Part shown: positions 16,023 through 24,903 of the stretch, in pieces
How the letters are laid out: every line of letters begins with the position of its first letter
Numbering within the stretch: position 1 is the first letter of the stretch
Assembly (NCBI RefSeq): GCF_030766825.1
Contig: NZ_JASFDV010000030.1
Span: 1 to 64,000, forward strand
Source: Nocardiopsis sp. CC223A
GTDB taxonomy: Bacteria > Actinomycetota > Actinomycetes > Streptosporangiales > Streptosporangiaceae
Direction: 5' to 3'
Length of the DNA: 64,000 bases
The notes under the pieces: generated by a model
Database searches by the model: none
What the model was told of the DNA's origin: nothing
What the model saw: the letters and a program-made list of their open reading frames with translations, nothing else
Program-made: the position numbers and the translations under genes

Positions 16023-16559
16023 GTGGAGCAGGCACCCCCGACACCCGCGGAACTGACCGTCCTGGCCCTGGTCGTCGAACGGCCCCGGCACGGATACGAC
16101 CTGGAGCAGGTCATCGAACAGCGCGGTATCCGCCGCTGGGCCGACATCGGGTTCTCCTCGATCTACTACCTGCTGGGCAGGCTGGAGAAACGCGGCCTGG
16201 TGCACGTGCCCCAGGCCCCGGCGGCGGCCACGTCCCGCCGTGTCTTCCACGCCACCGACGCCGGTCGGCGGGCCGCCCGCGAGGGGGTGCTCGCCCTCAT
16301 CGCCGACCCCGCGCCCGTCGCCCACCCGCTGCTGGTGGGCGTCGCCAACCTGGACCTGCTCTCCGAACGCGAGTACACCGAGGCGCTGGCCGCCCGGTTG
16401 GCCCTGGTGGAGGAGCGCATCGCCGACGTCCGGGCGGCCGCGGCCGCCCAGGGGCCGCTGCCCCGTGCGGCGCGTGAGGTGTTCTCCTACTCGTTGAGCC
16501 TCATGGAGGCGGAAAGGACGTGGCTCGCCGGGCGGGCCCGGGTGCACGATGACCGATAA
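16023..16559 (+). CDS. PadR-family transcriptional regulator
   Basis: 178 aa from GTG 16023. The winged HTH reads TVLALVVERPRHGYDLEQVI, SSIYYLLGRLEKRGLV, HATDAGRRAAREGV, followed by a C-terminal helical dimer domain. It overlaps the GyrI-like gene by 11 bp, so the two are co-translated, and the regulator probably controls its own operon. Confidence 0.92.
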   Translation: MEQAPPTPAELTVLALVVERPRHGYDLEQVIEQRGIRRWADIGFSSIYYLLGRLEKRGLVHVPQAPAAATSRRVFHATDAGRRAAREGVLALIADPAPVAHPLLVGVANLDLLSEREYTEALAARLALVEERIADVRAAAAAQGPLPRAAREVFSYSLSLMEAERTWLAGRARVHDDR

Positions 16560-17193
16560 GACCGACTTCAAGAAGACCCTGGACTCCTACAAAGCCGAGC
16601 GCGGCCGTTTCCGGCTCCTGGACGTCCCCGAACTGCGGTACCTGATGATCGACGGACACGGGGATCCCAACGGCGCCGCCTTCGCCGAGGCCGTCCAGGC
16701 GCTGTACCCGGTGGCCTACAAGCTCAAGTTCGCCAGCAAGAGGGAGCTGGGCCGCGACTACGTCGTCATGCCCCTGGAGGGTTTGTGGTGGTCCGATGAC
16801 ATGGACGCGTTCACCACCGCGCGCGACAAGTCGCAGTGGGACTGGACCCTGATGATCATGGTCCCGGAGTGGACCGACGCCGCCATGGTCGCCGCCGCCG
16901 TCGGGGCGGCCGGGGCCGAGGGCGCGCCCGCCCGGCTGGGGGAGGTGCGGCTGGAGGCGTTGTGCGAGGGCCGGTGCGTGCAGACCCTGCACGTGGGCCC
17001 CTTCGACGAGGAGGGCCCGGTGCTGGAGCGGATGCACCACGGGTTCATCCCCGACCGCGGGCTGCGCATGAGCGGCCGCCACCACGAGATCTACCTGAGC
17101 GACCTGCGCAGGACCGCACCGGAGAGGCTGCGCACCCTCCTGCGTCAACCCGTGACCGGGGCCGGCTCCAGATCGCTGATGGGAAATCCCTGA
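16549..17193 (+). CDS. GyrI-like small-molecule-binding protein
   Basis: 214 aa from ATG 16549. It matches the GyrI-like/SRA-type family by FRLLDVPELRYLMIDGHGDP near the N-terminus and the closing RMSGRHHEIYLSDLRRTAPE. Family members bind hydrophobic compounds. Coupled to a PadR repressor it may sense or sequester a toxic ligand; that role is inferred. Confidence 0.88.
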   Translation: MTDKTDFKKTLDSYKAERGRFRLLDVPELRYLMIDGHGDPNGAAFAEAVQALYPVAYKLKFASKRELGRDYVVMPLEGLWWSDDMDAFTTARDKSQWDWTLMIMVPEWTDAAMVAAAVGAAGAEGAPARLGEVRLEALCEGRCVQTLHVGPFDEEGPVLERMHHGFIPDRGLRMSGRHHEIYLSDLRRTAPERLRTLLRQPVTGAGSRSLMGNP

Positions 17194-17412
17194 AACGCCT
17201 GCGGACACGGCGCAGGGCGTCGAGGACCAGAGTGCGCCCGAAGACCTCGACGCCCTTGTGCCGGCACTCCACGTCCATCTGGACGACGACGTGATCCCTT
17301 CCGCGAAGGCGATCCGGCACCACCGGCCGATCGGTGCCCCGGTCGAGCGGTCGTTGATCGCCCACGACCACTGACCAGGGCACACCTTCCCATCAACGAT
17401 CCAGGGGTCCGC

Positions 17413-17670
17413 TCACCGGTCCTCGGCGCGCTGGTGGCCGCGGCGGGCGTCGCGGTCGAAGACGCCCAGGATCTCGCACGGGCCGCCCTCGGCACCGATG
17501 GCGTGCGGGAGCATCGTGGGGGGCTCCGCCGCCCGGTGGGGCTCCACCCGCAGGCGGCGGTCGCCCGGCAGGAGCACGGCCGTGCCCGAGAGCACGGCCG
17601 GCCATTCGCGGCCCGGGTGGGCGCGCATGCGCGCGGGGTCCTCGGGCGGCGGCCCGGTACGGACCTGCAC
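17413..17670 (-). CDS. Hypothetical protein, 85 aa
   Basis: A frame from GTG 17670 reads GREWPAVLSGTAVLLPGDRRLR then VEPHRAAEPPTMLPHAIGAEGGPCEILGVFDRDAR, which looks like a short beta-rich protein. No family is recognised. The stretch 17194-17412 holds a possible minus-strand remnant (DVECRHKGVEVFGRTLVLDALRRV) without clear ends. Confidence 0.4.
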   Translation of the reverse strand: MQVRTGPPPEDPARMRAHPGREWPAVLSGTAVLLPGDRRLRVEPHRAAEPPTMLPHAIGAEGGPCEILGVFDRDARRGHQRAEDR

Positions 17671-17750
17671 CCCGGCACGAAGCGGGCGAGACGGCCGACG
17701 GCACGGAGACCATCGCAGGGCGCGGGCACCGGGCGGGTCGGATCCCGAGC

Positions 17751-18631
17751 TCAGCCGGGGTGGATGTCGCGGTTGCCGTCCAGTCGGGGCAGGGTCTGGG
17801 CGATGAGGTCGGCGGGGTAGCCGGGATCCAGGCGGGAGGCCTCCTCCAGCCGGTCCAGGGCGTGGGGGGACAGGGTGGTGTCGGCGGCGGGGAGCAGGTC
17901 GGCGAGCTGGGCGTCGGTGCGCGGGCCCAGGATGGGGTGGATCGGGTCGGGCCGGGAGAGGAGCCAGGCGATGGCGGCGCGGGCGTCGGGGTCGGCGAAG
18001 CGTCCGGAGAGCAGGCTGCCGCCCAGGGGGCTGTAGGCGGCGGTGCTCAGGCCCAGGGTGCGGGCCATGGGCAGGAGTTCGCGTTCGATGTCGCGCTTGG
18101 CGAGGCTGTAGGGGACCTGGAGGGCGCTGAAGGGGTGCGGTCGCGCAGGTCGGCGCCGGTGTTGGCGGCGGCCACGACCCAGGCGGGCAGGTTGGAGGCG
18201 CCGGTGTACAGGACGGTTCCGGCTCGGACGGCGTCGTCGAGGGCGCGCATGGTCTCCTCGACGGGGGTGCGGGGGTCGTGGCAGTGCACCCACAGAAGGT
18301 CGATGTGGTCGGTGCGCAGGCGGCGCAGGCCGCGCTCCAGGGACAGGCGCAGTGCTTTGCGGTGGGATCCGCCGGTGAGCGGGTTGTCGGGGTCGGCGGG
18401 CAGGGTGAACTTGGTGGCCAGGACGAGGCGGTCGCGGCGGGTGCCGTGCAGGATCTCGCCGAGCAGGTCCGCGCTGTCTCCGTAGACGGGGGCGGTGTCG
18501 ATGACGTTGCCGCCGGCGTCGGTGTAGCGGTCGATGATGCGGGCGGCCTCGTCGGCGCGGGTGAAGCCCATGGCGCCCAGGAACAGGTCGGAGACGCGCA
18601 GGCCGGTGCGGCCCAGGGTGCGCAGGCGCAT
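17751..18631 (-). pseudogene. Aldo/keto reductase with one-base frameshift
   Basis: The first 170 residues from ATG 18631 are a normal aldo/keto reductase: LGRTGLRVSDLFLGAMGF, VIDTAPVYGDS (catalytic Asp and Tyr), ATKFTL (Lys) and WVHCHDP (His). Near 18135 the frame breaks. The -1 frame continues with FSALQVPYSLAKRDIERELL and the cofactor-binding tail LSTAAYSPLGG to a stop at 17751. One missing C in GACCGCACCCC would explain it. Restored length (about 290 aa) is shorter than the usual 320-330. It is broken unless the base is a sequencing error. Confidence 0.8.
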
Positions 18632-18760
18632 CAGGCCCCCCGGGTGCGGGTGGTGGTGTGCATGGGGTCAGTCTGGCGGATGGGGGCGGCGCCCGAACCG
18701 TTTCGGGGCGGGGTCTAGGGTGGCTGCCCGGATCTGTTCGAGCGGTGGAAGGGGTCGTGG

Positions 18761-19303
18761 GTGGGCGCGGTCGTGGAGTCGGTGAGCAGTAGTGCGGGGC
18801 ACACCTTCGGCAAGCCGGCGCGGGAGGGCATCCGGTTGCTGGCGGGGCTGGGGGTGGAGGGGGACGCCCACATGGGGGTGACGGTCAAGCACCGCTCCCG
18901 GGTGGCGGTGGACCCCACTCGGCCCAACCTGCGGCAGGTGCACCTGATCCACGCCGAACTGTTGGAGGAGCTGGCCGCCGACGGGTTCGCGGTGGCCGCG
19001 GGGGAGCTGGGGGAGAACGTGACCACCCGGGGGGTCGACCTGCTGGGGTCGGGCCGGGGGACGGTGCTGTGCCTGGGGCCGCAGGCGCGGGTGGAGGTGA
19101 CGGGGCTGCGCAACCCGTGTGCGCAGATCGACGCGTTCTCGCCGGGGCTGATGAAGCGGCTGGTGGGGCGCGGCCCCGACGGGGGGATCGTGCGACGGGC
19201 CGGGATCATGGGGGTCGTGCTGCGGGGCGGGTGGGTGGAGCCGGGGATGGCCGTGGAGGTGGTGGTCCCCGAGGGGCCGCATGTGCCGTTGGACCGGGTC
19301 TGA
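18761..19303 (+). CDS. MOSC-domain protein
   Basis: 180 aa from GTG 18761. It has the MOSC fold signature: VESVSSSAGHTFGKPAREGI at the start, GDAHMG, GELGENVTTRGVDL, and the conserved Cys in LRNPCAQIDAF. Family members are sulfur-carrier or metal-ligand-accepting domains linked to molybdenum cofactor chemistry. It stands alone here; the substrate is unknown. Confidence 0.9.
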   Translation: MGAVVESVSSSAGHTFGKPAREGIRLLAGLGVEGDAHMGVTVKHRSRVAVDPTRPNLRQVHLIHAELLEELAADGFAVAAGELGENVTTRGVDLLGSGRGTVLCLGPQARVEVTGLRNPCAQIDAFSPGLMKRLVGRGPDGGIVRRAGIMGVVLRGGWVEPGMAVEVVVPEGPHVPLDRV

Positions 19304-19369
19304 GCGTGCCCTGACCGCTGGGAGGGTTCGGGGGCCGCACCCGGTGCGGGGTGCGGCCGCCGGTGGGGG

Positions 19370-20236
19370 TCAGGCCAGGGCCGCGAGCAGGTCGGGGTCG
19401 TAGCGGATGTCGATGTCGGTGATGCGGTCGGCGTCGACGGTGAACAGTAGGACCGCGGTGGGGCCGCTCGCGGACAGGGACACGAATCCGGGCAGGCCGT
19501 CGACCAGGACGGGTCGGGCGCCCTTGGCCAGGCGGGAGAAGGTGAGGGCCTGGGCGGCCACCGTGTCGGCGCCGCGGGTCAGCGCGGGGACCCCGCGCAG
19601 CCGGGCGAAGACGTCGCCGCGCGCGGTGACCTGCGGGTCCAGGACGGTGAGCAGCCCGGTCAGGTCGCCGCCGCGGGCGGCGGACAGGAAGGCGTCGACG
19701 GCCTTGTCGCGGTGGTCGGGGACCACGGTGGTGGTGCGGGCGGGGGTGCCGCGCACCCGGCGGCGGGCGCGGGAGGCGAGTTGCCGGGCCGCGGCGGGGG
19801 TGCGCTCGACGATGGGGGCGATGTCGTCGAAGGGCACGGCGAACACGTCGTGCAGGACGAACGCCAGGCGTTCGGCGGGGGTGAGCGCGTCCAGGACCAC
19901 CAGCAGGGCGACGCCGACGGCGTCGGCGGTGAGCGCCTGGTGTTCGGGGCCGGGGGCGGGGTCGGGGAGTTCGGTGCCGGGGTGGTCGGCGGGCTCCTCG
20001 CGGCGGGCGGTGCGCGAGCGCAGCAGGTCCAGGCAGATGCGGCCGGTGACGGTGGTGAGCCATCCGGCGGGGTTGTCGATCTCCTCGGTGGTGCGGGCCA
20101 GGCGCAGCCAGGCCTCCTGGACGGCGTCCTCGGCCTCGGCGGTGGAGCCGAGCATGCGGTGGGCGATGGACAGCAGCAGCGGCCGGTGCTCCTGGAAGAG
20201 GGCGGCGCGGTCTTCTTCGAAGTTCTTCTCGTGCAT
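19370..20236 (-). CDS. ECF sigma factor of the ECF41 type with SnoaL-like C-terminal domain
   Basis: 288 aa from ATG 20236. Sigma region 2 reads LLLSIAHRMLGSTAEAEDAVQEAWLR and region 4 reads LTPAERLAFVLHDVFAVPFDDIAPIV. A long C-terminal extension (DAFLSAARGGDLTGLLTVLD and on) matches the SnoaL-like domain that in ECF41 factors regulates activity without an anti-sigma factor. The divergent FAD oxidase 96 bp away is a typical target. Confidence 0.92.
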   Translation of the reverse strand: MHEKNFEEDRAALFQEHRPLLLSIAHRMLGSTAEAEDAVQEAWLRLARTTEEIDNPAGWLTTVTGRICLDLLRSRTARREEPADHPGTELPDPAPGPEHQALTADAVGVALLVVLDALTPAERLAFVLHDVFAVPFDDIAPIVERTPAAARQLASRARRRVRGTPARTTTVVPDHRDKAVDAFLSAARGGDLTGLLTVLDPQVTARGDVFARLRGVPALTRGADTVAAQALTFSRLAKGARPVLVDGLPGFVSLSASGPTAVLLFTVDADRITDIDIRYDPDLLAALA

Positions 20237-20332
20237 CGGTCACATTCTCGCGGTCGGGTCCGTCGTGGGTTCGACGGTTCATCGGGACGACGTATCGGGG
20301 CCCGGTGATGTGACCGGGGGAAGAGGGCTGTG

Positions 20333-21709
20333 ATGGGTGTGCGGGGTCTGGACACGGTGGTGCGGGGTCGGGTGCTGACGGGTGCGGATGCGGGGTTCGG
20401 GGCGGCGTCGCGGCCGTGGAATCTGGCGGTGGAGCAGAAGCCGGAGGCGGTGGTGGAGGTCGCCGACGCCGATGACGTGGCCGCGGTGGTGCGGTGGGCG
20501 GGTGAGCGCGGGCTGGCGGTGGCGGCCCAGGCGACGGGGCACGGCGCCACGGGCAGTGCTTCGGGGGCGGTGCTGGTGCGTACCGCCGCTTTGGACGGGG
20601 TGGAGGTGGACCCGGTGCGCCGGACGGTGCGGGTGGGGGCCGGGGTGTCGTGGGGGCTGGTGCAGGAGGCGGCCGCCGCGCACGGGCTGACCGGGCTGCC
20701 CGGTAGTTCTCCGGGTGTGGGGGTGGTCGGGTACACCCTGGGCGGGGGGCTGAGCTGGTTCGGGCGCCGCCACGGGTGGGCGGCCGACGCGGTGCGGTCC
20801 TGGGAGGTGGTGACCGCAGGCGGTGAGAAGGTGCGGGTCACGGCGGAATCGGACCCGGACCTGTTCTGGGCGCTGTGCGGCGGTGGGGGTGACGTGGCGG
20901 TGGTGACCGCGGTGGAGTTGGACCTGTTCGAGGCCCCGGAGCTGTACGCGGGCGCGGTGGTGTGGCCGGTGTCGGAGGCTGCGCGGGTGGCGGCCGTGTA
21001 CGAGGAGGTCACCGCCGGGGCGCCGGAGGGGTTGGCGCTGTGGTGGAGCCTGCACCGGTTCCCGGGGGCGGAGCCGTTGGTGTCGGTGCAGGCGGCGTTC
21101 CTGGGTACGGCGGCGGTGGGGGAGAGGCTGCTGGCGCCGTTGGCGTCGGTGGGCGGGTCGGTGCGCGACACCTTGGGGGAGTTGCCGCTGACGGAGCTGG
21201 GGTCGGTCTCGGGGGATCCGGTGGATCCGACGCCGGGGCTGGCCCGGACCGAGCTGCTCACCGGGTCGGTGGGCCGGTGGAGTGCGGCGTTGGCGGCCGA
21301 GCCGCTGGATCCGCTGTTCGGGGTGCAGGTGCGTCACCTGGGCGGTGCGCTGGCGGGGCCGTCGGGGACGCCGTTCGGGTCGCTGACCGAGCCGTTCTAC
21401 GCGTACGCGTTCGGGGCGCCGGTGGGTCCGGGCGGGGCGGGTGCGGTGCGTGAGCGGTTGGAGCGGCTGTTCGCGGGGGTGGCGGTGAGCGGGCGCAAGC
21501 CGCTCACGACCTTGGGGGCCGGGGAGCCGATCGGTCGGGTGTTCTCGCCGCGGGCGCTGGAGCGGTTGGGGCGGATCAAGCGCGAGCGCGACCCGCGGGG
21601 TGTGGTGCGGGCCGCCCACCCGGTGTCGGGCCGAGGGTGCGGTGGGGTCCCCTGCGGGGGGGCGGACCGGGTGAGCCCGAAAGGGGGCGACGGCCTGTTC
21701 ACCGGGTAG
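20333..21709 (+). CDS. FAD-dependent oxidoreductase, BBE/PCMH type
   Basis: About 458 aa; ATG 20333 is chosen after an upstream GTG. The FAD-binding PCMH domain includes AVAAQATGHGAT, GAGVSWGLVQEAAAAHGL and VVGYTLGGGLSWFGRRHG. The last 45 residues after GVVRAAHPVSG look atypical (Gly-rich), so the natural stop may have been lost. ECF41 genes often sit next to such oxidoreductases, so the two probably form one regulon. Substrate is unknown. The stretch 21710-21828 shows no gene. Confidence 0.9.
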   Translation: MGVRGLDTVVRGRVLTGADAGFGAASRPWNLAVEQKPEAVVEVADADDVAAVVRWAGERGLAVAAQATGHGATGSASGAVLVRTAALDGVEVDPVRRTVRVGAGVSWGLVQEAAAAHGLTGLPGSSPGVGVVGYTLGGGLSWFGRRHGWAADAVRSWEVVTAGGEKVRVTAESDPDLFWALCGGGGDVAVVTAVELDLFEAPELYAGAVVWPVSEAARVAAVYEEVTAGAPEGLALWWSLHRFPGAEPLVSVQAAFLGTAAVGERLLAPLASVGGSVRDTLGELPLTELGSVSGDPVDPTPGLARTELLTGSVGRWSAALAAEPLDPLFGVQVRHLGGALAGPSGTPFGSLTEPFYAYAFGAPVGPGGAGAVRERLERLFAGVAVSGRKPLTTLGAGEPIGRVFSPRALERLGRIKRERDPRGVVRAAHPVSGRGCGGVPCGGADRVSPKGGDGLFTG

Positions 21710-21828
21710 GTGGGCGGCACGGGGAAGAACACCGAGGTGGACGAGGACGCGGCCGCGCGCATCCGGACCGGGCCGCCGGCCGCGTGGTGCGCCGCCACCG
21801 GGGCCTGAAGGCGCCCCCGGCCGGGTGT

Positions 21829-22225
21829 TCAGTCGGTGCGGCGGGTGAGGCGGTCGTGGCGTTGGCGGGCGGCCTGGGCCGAGCCCAGGCCCAGGCCGAA
21901 GGCGATGTCCTGCCAGGTCATGCCGCGCCCTTTGGCCATCTGGAGCAGGCCCGGTTCGAGGCGGTCGAACTCGGCGCGGGCCGGGGGGGAGCAAGGTGAG
22001 GGCGGCCAGCAGGTCCTCGTGGTCCACGCCGGGTTCGCCGGTGTCGGGTTCGGCGCTGCCGCCGGCCAGGTCGGCGGTGCGGCGCAGGGCGTCCACGGGT
22101 GCCATGGGCCGGGTGTGGGCCTCCCAGCGGATGCGGTCCTCGCCGGTGGCGTGGCGCCCGGTGAGGCGGGTCAGTGCGGGGTGGGCGCGCTGTTCGCGGG
22201 CCTTCTCGGGGTCGGGTGTGGTCAT
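21829..22225 (-). pseudogene. HTH DNA-binding protein with +1 frameshift in a G7 run
   Basis: From GTG/ATG at 22225: RIRWEAHTRPMAPVDALRRTADL then GVDHEDLLAALTLLPP. At the run 21983-21989 (seven G on the plus strand) the frame breaks; with six the protein continues ARAEFDRLEPGLLQMAKGRG, MTWQDIAFGLGLGSAQAARQ, RHDRLTRRTD to the stop at 21829. The restored 131-aa protein ends in a clear HTH. One extra base in the run explains it. Confidence 0.7.
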
Positions 22226-22287
22226 GCCCCGGCCTCACCGGAACAACCCAGGGTTGTCAACAATGAGTTTTCAACATGGTGTTCAAG

Positions 22288-23031
22288 TCAGTGGTGGGCG
22301 AGGAAGTCCGCGAAGGTCACCGTGCCCACCGCCCGGTCCGGCACCAGGTGCTCCCCCGCCCGGTAGGCCGCGAACACCCGCCCCGGCAGGCGCACCGGCA
22401 CCGTGCGCCGCTCCAGGCGGCGCGAGCGCAGGTAGGCGCCCATGAGGTCGGCGAAGGACTCCACCGCCGGGCCGCCCATGTCGGCCACCCGCCCCTGCGG
22501 CTCCCCCCGGGCCAGCAGCACCAGCCGGGACGCCGCCTCCTGCACCGCGATCGGCTGCACGTCCACGTCCGGCACCGGCACCACCGGCAGACGGGCCGCC
22601 CGCGCGCACAGCGACGCCACCAGTTCGTGGAACTGGGTGGTGCGCAGTACCGTCCACCCCAGCCCCGAGGCGGCCAGCGCCCGCTCCACCGTGTACTTGG
22701 CGCGGTAGTAGCCCAGCGGAACGCGGTCCACGCCCACGATCGAGATGTACACCAGGTGCCCCACCCCGGCCTCGCGGGCCCGGCGGATCAGGTGGGCGGC
22801 CGCCCGCAGGTCCCCGCCCAGGGGGTCGGTGGCGCAGTGCACCACCGTGTCCACCCCCTCCAGGGCCTCGGCCAGGCCGGTGCCCTCGCGCAGGTCCACC
22901 GCGTGGGAGAGCGGATCGCCCGGGCGCGGGTGCCTGCTGAGCGAGCGCACCCCCCGGCCCGCCCGCCGCAACCCCTCCACCACCGGTCGTCCCAGGGTCC
23001 CGGTACCGCCGGTGACCAGGATCTCCGCCAT
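22288..23031 (-). CDS. NmrA/SDR-like NAD(P)-binding protein
   Basis: 247 aa from ATG 23031, which has GGGAG upstream. The Rossmann motif is ILVTGGTGTLGRPVVEGL; the middle has VDTVVHCATDP and HLVYISIVGVDRV. Atypical SDRs of this kind bind NAD(P)H and act as sensors or weak quinone reductases. It is divergent to the GlcD-type gene. Function inferred only at the family level. Confidence 0.9.
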   Translation of the reverse strand: MAEILVTGGTGTLGRPVVEGLRRAGRGVRSLSRHPRPGDPLSHAVDLREGTGLAEALEGVDTVVHCATDPLGGDLRAAAHLIRRAREAGVGHLVYISIVGVDRVPLGYYRAKYTVERALAASGLGWTVLRTTQFHELVASLCARAARLPVVPVPDVDVQPIAVQEAASRLVLLARGEPQGRVADMGGPAVESFADLMGAYLRSRRLERRTVPVRLPGRVFAAYRAGEHLVPDRAVGTVTFADFLAHH

Positions 23032-23182
23032 CGTCCGCTCCCTTCGCACCGCCGCTGGCGACGCTAGCACCACGGCCCCCCGGTGCGCGGGCACCGCGCG
23101 GCACCGGGCCCCGAGCCGGGTCGTTAGGGTGCTGGTCAGCGCCGCCCGCCCCCGGGCCGGCGCCCGCGCACCGAGGAGGAGC

Positions 23183-24556
23183 ATGTCCATCGCCCGGAGC
23201 CTGGCCGCCGCGATCGGCGCCGACCAGGTCGTCACCGACCCCGAGATCATGGAGGGCTACGCTCACGACGAGGCCGAGTGGGCGCCCTACGGCATCCCCG
23301 CCGCGGTGGTGCGCCCGCGCGGGACCGCCGACGTGGCCGCCGTGGTGGCCCTGTGCGCCGAGCACCGCGTTCCGGTGGTGGGACGCGGCGCCGGGACCGG
23401 GCTGTCGGGCGCGGCCAACGCCGTCGACGGCTGGGTCGTGGTCTCCTTCGAGCGCATGAACCGGGTGCTGGCCGTGGACCCGGTCCAGCAGAGCGCCGTC
23501 GTCCAGCCCGGTGTGGTCAACGACGACCTGCGCCGCCGGGTGGCCGACGACGGGCTGTGGTACCCGCCGGACCCGGCCTCGGCCCCCTGGTCGACGATCG
23601 GCGGCAATGTCGCCACCAACGCGGGCGGGTTGTGCTGTGTCAAGTACGGGGTGACCCGCGACTACGTGCTGGGCCTGGAGGCGGTGGTGGGCACCGGGCA
23701 GGTGGTACGGCTGGGCCGGTCCACCGCCAAGGGGGTGACCGGCTATGACCTGGCCGGGTTGATGGTGGGCTCGGAGGGCACGCTGGGCCTGGTCACGGAG
23801 GTGACCCTGCGGATGCGGCCGTTGCGCACCGGGGTGGAGCACACGGTGGTGGGCTACTTCGACTCCCTCACCGACGCCGGGCGCGCGGTGGCGGCGGTGG
23901 CCGCCTCGGGGGTGGTGCCCTCGGCGCTGGAGCTCATCGACCGGTTCTGCCTACAGGCCGTGGACGCGTGGAAGAACATGGGCCTGGCGGCCGAGGGCGA
24001 GGTGCTGCTGCTGGCGCGCAGCGACCAGCCCGGGGCGGCCGGGGAGCAGGAGGCCGACACCGTCCTGGGCTGCTTCCAAGCGGAAGGGGCGGCCTATGCG
24101 GTGCGCTCCACCGACGCCGGGGAGGCCGAGGCGCTGTTCGCGGCTCGGCGGCTGGCCTACCCGGCGCTGGAGCGGCTGGGGCCGCTGCTGACCGAGGACG
24201 TGTGCGTGCCCAAGGCGCAGGTGCCGCACATGCTGGCGCGGATCGAGGAGGCGGCCCGCCGGTTCGACACCCACATCGGCAACATCGCCCACGCCGGTGA
24301 CGGCAACCTGCACCCCCTGTTCATCGTCCCGGCCGGGGACGAGGCGGCGAAGAAGCGGGCCAAGGAGGCGTTCGAGGTGATCGTGGACGAGGCGCTGGCG
24401 CTGGGCGGCACGGTGACCGGCGAGCACGGGGTGGGGTTGCTGAAGATGCGCGGGGCCGCCAAGGAGTTGGGGGCCGAGGTGGTGGGCATGCACCGTGCGG
24501 TGAAGAACGCCCTGGACCCGGCGGGGATCTTCAACCCCGGCAAGGTGTTCGCCTGA
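23183..24556 (+). CDS. GlcD-type FAD-linked oxidase (glycolate or D-lactate dehydrogenase subunit)
   Basis: 457 aa from ATG 23183, with GAGGAGGAGC upstream. The PCMH FAD domain has VVGRGAGTGLSGAANAVDGW and TIGGNVATNAGGLCCVKYG; the C-terminal FAD-oxidase domain has GNIAHAGDGNLHPLFIVP and TVTGEHGVGLLK. These motifs are standard for GlcD/Dld enzymes that oxidise 2-hydroxyacids. No GlcE/GlcF partner is visible. A hairpin (24563-24596) ends it. Confidence 0.95.
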   Translation: MSIARSLAAAIGADQVVTDPEIMEGYAHDEAEWAPYGIPAAVVRPRGTADVAAVVALCAEHRVPVVGRGAGTGLSGAANAVDGWVVVSFERMNRVLAVDPVQQSAVVQPGVVNDDLRRRVADDGLWYPPDPASAPWSTIGGNVATNAGGLCCVKYGVTRDYVLGLEAVVGTGQVVRLGRSTAKGVTGYDLAGLMVGSEGTLGLVTEVTLRMRPLRTGVEHTVVGYFDSLTDAGRAVAAVAASGVVPSALELIDRFCLQAVDAWKNMGLAAEGEVLLLARSDQPGAAGEQEADTVLGCFQAEGAAYAVRSTDAGEAEALFAARRLAYPALERLGPLLTEDVCVPKAQVPHMLARIEEAARRFDTHIGNIAHAGDGNLHPLFIVPAGDEAAKKRAKEAFEVIVDEALALGGTVTGEHGVGLLKMRGAAKELGAEVVGMHRAVKNALDPAGIFNPGKVFA

Positions 24557-24562
24557 CCCCGG

Positions 24563-24596
24563 GGGTGTGCGGGGACGGCGGCGCCTCCGCACACCC
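24563..24596 (+). terminator. Terminator of the GlcD-type gene
   Basis: GGGTGTGCGG (24563-24572) pairs perfectly with 24587-24596. It begins 7 bp after the stop. The stretch from there to 24688 shows no gene. Confidence 0.65.
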
Positions 24597-24693
24597 GGTG
24601 TGGTCGGACCACTGCTTTGCCCGACCTGGGCGGGGTCAGGGCCGGGGAGGGGCCGCGGGGACCGCTTCCGGGCGGTCGAAGGGGGCGGGACAC

Positions 24694-24731
24694 GGGGCGT
24701 GAGTAACAACGGAACAGGATCGTGCGCTAAG
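24694..24731 (+). repeat. Left terminal inverted repeat of element 2
   Basis: GGGGCGTGAGTAACAACGG then AACAGGATCGTGCGCTAAG; the inner end GCTAAG is classic Tn3. Confidence 0.95.
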
Positions 24732-24791
24732 CCCTCTTCCCACAGGTCAGAGAAGTGACACGTCCCAATGCCTGCGCCCCGGAGGGAATCG

Positions 24792-24890
24792 CCGCAGATA
24801 ATCTGCGATTATCTGCGGTGGAGTCGGCACTGTCCTGGGCGAACGCTCCCGCGCGGAGGGGGCGACTCGCCCCGGTTATCTACGATAACC
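24792..24890. promoter_or_regulatory. Internal recombination site (two palindromic cores) upstream of the recombinase
   Basis: Core 1 at 24792-24818: CCGCAGATAATC and its perfect complement around TGC. Core 2 at 24874-24890: GGTTATC-TAC-GATAACC. Both have inverted AT-rich arms and a 3-bp centre in GC-rich DNA, as expected of tyrosine-recombinase core sites. They lie just before the recombinase start, where the internal resolution site is found in TnpI-type elements, and may also act as its operator. Confidence 0.65.
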
Positions 24891-24903
24891 CCGGGGGGCG
24901 GCG

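Noticed and set aside
22288-23842. A 519-codon minus-strand frame opposite the GlcD-type gene
   Set aside because: Gly/Ala/Arg-rich shadow of two well-supported genes.
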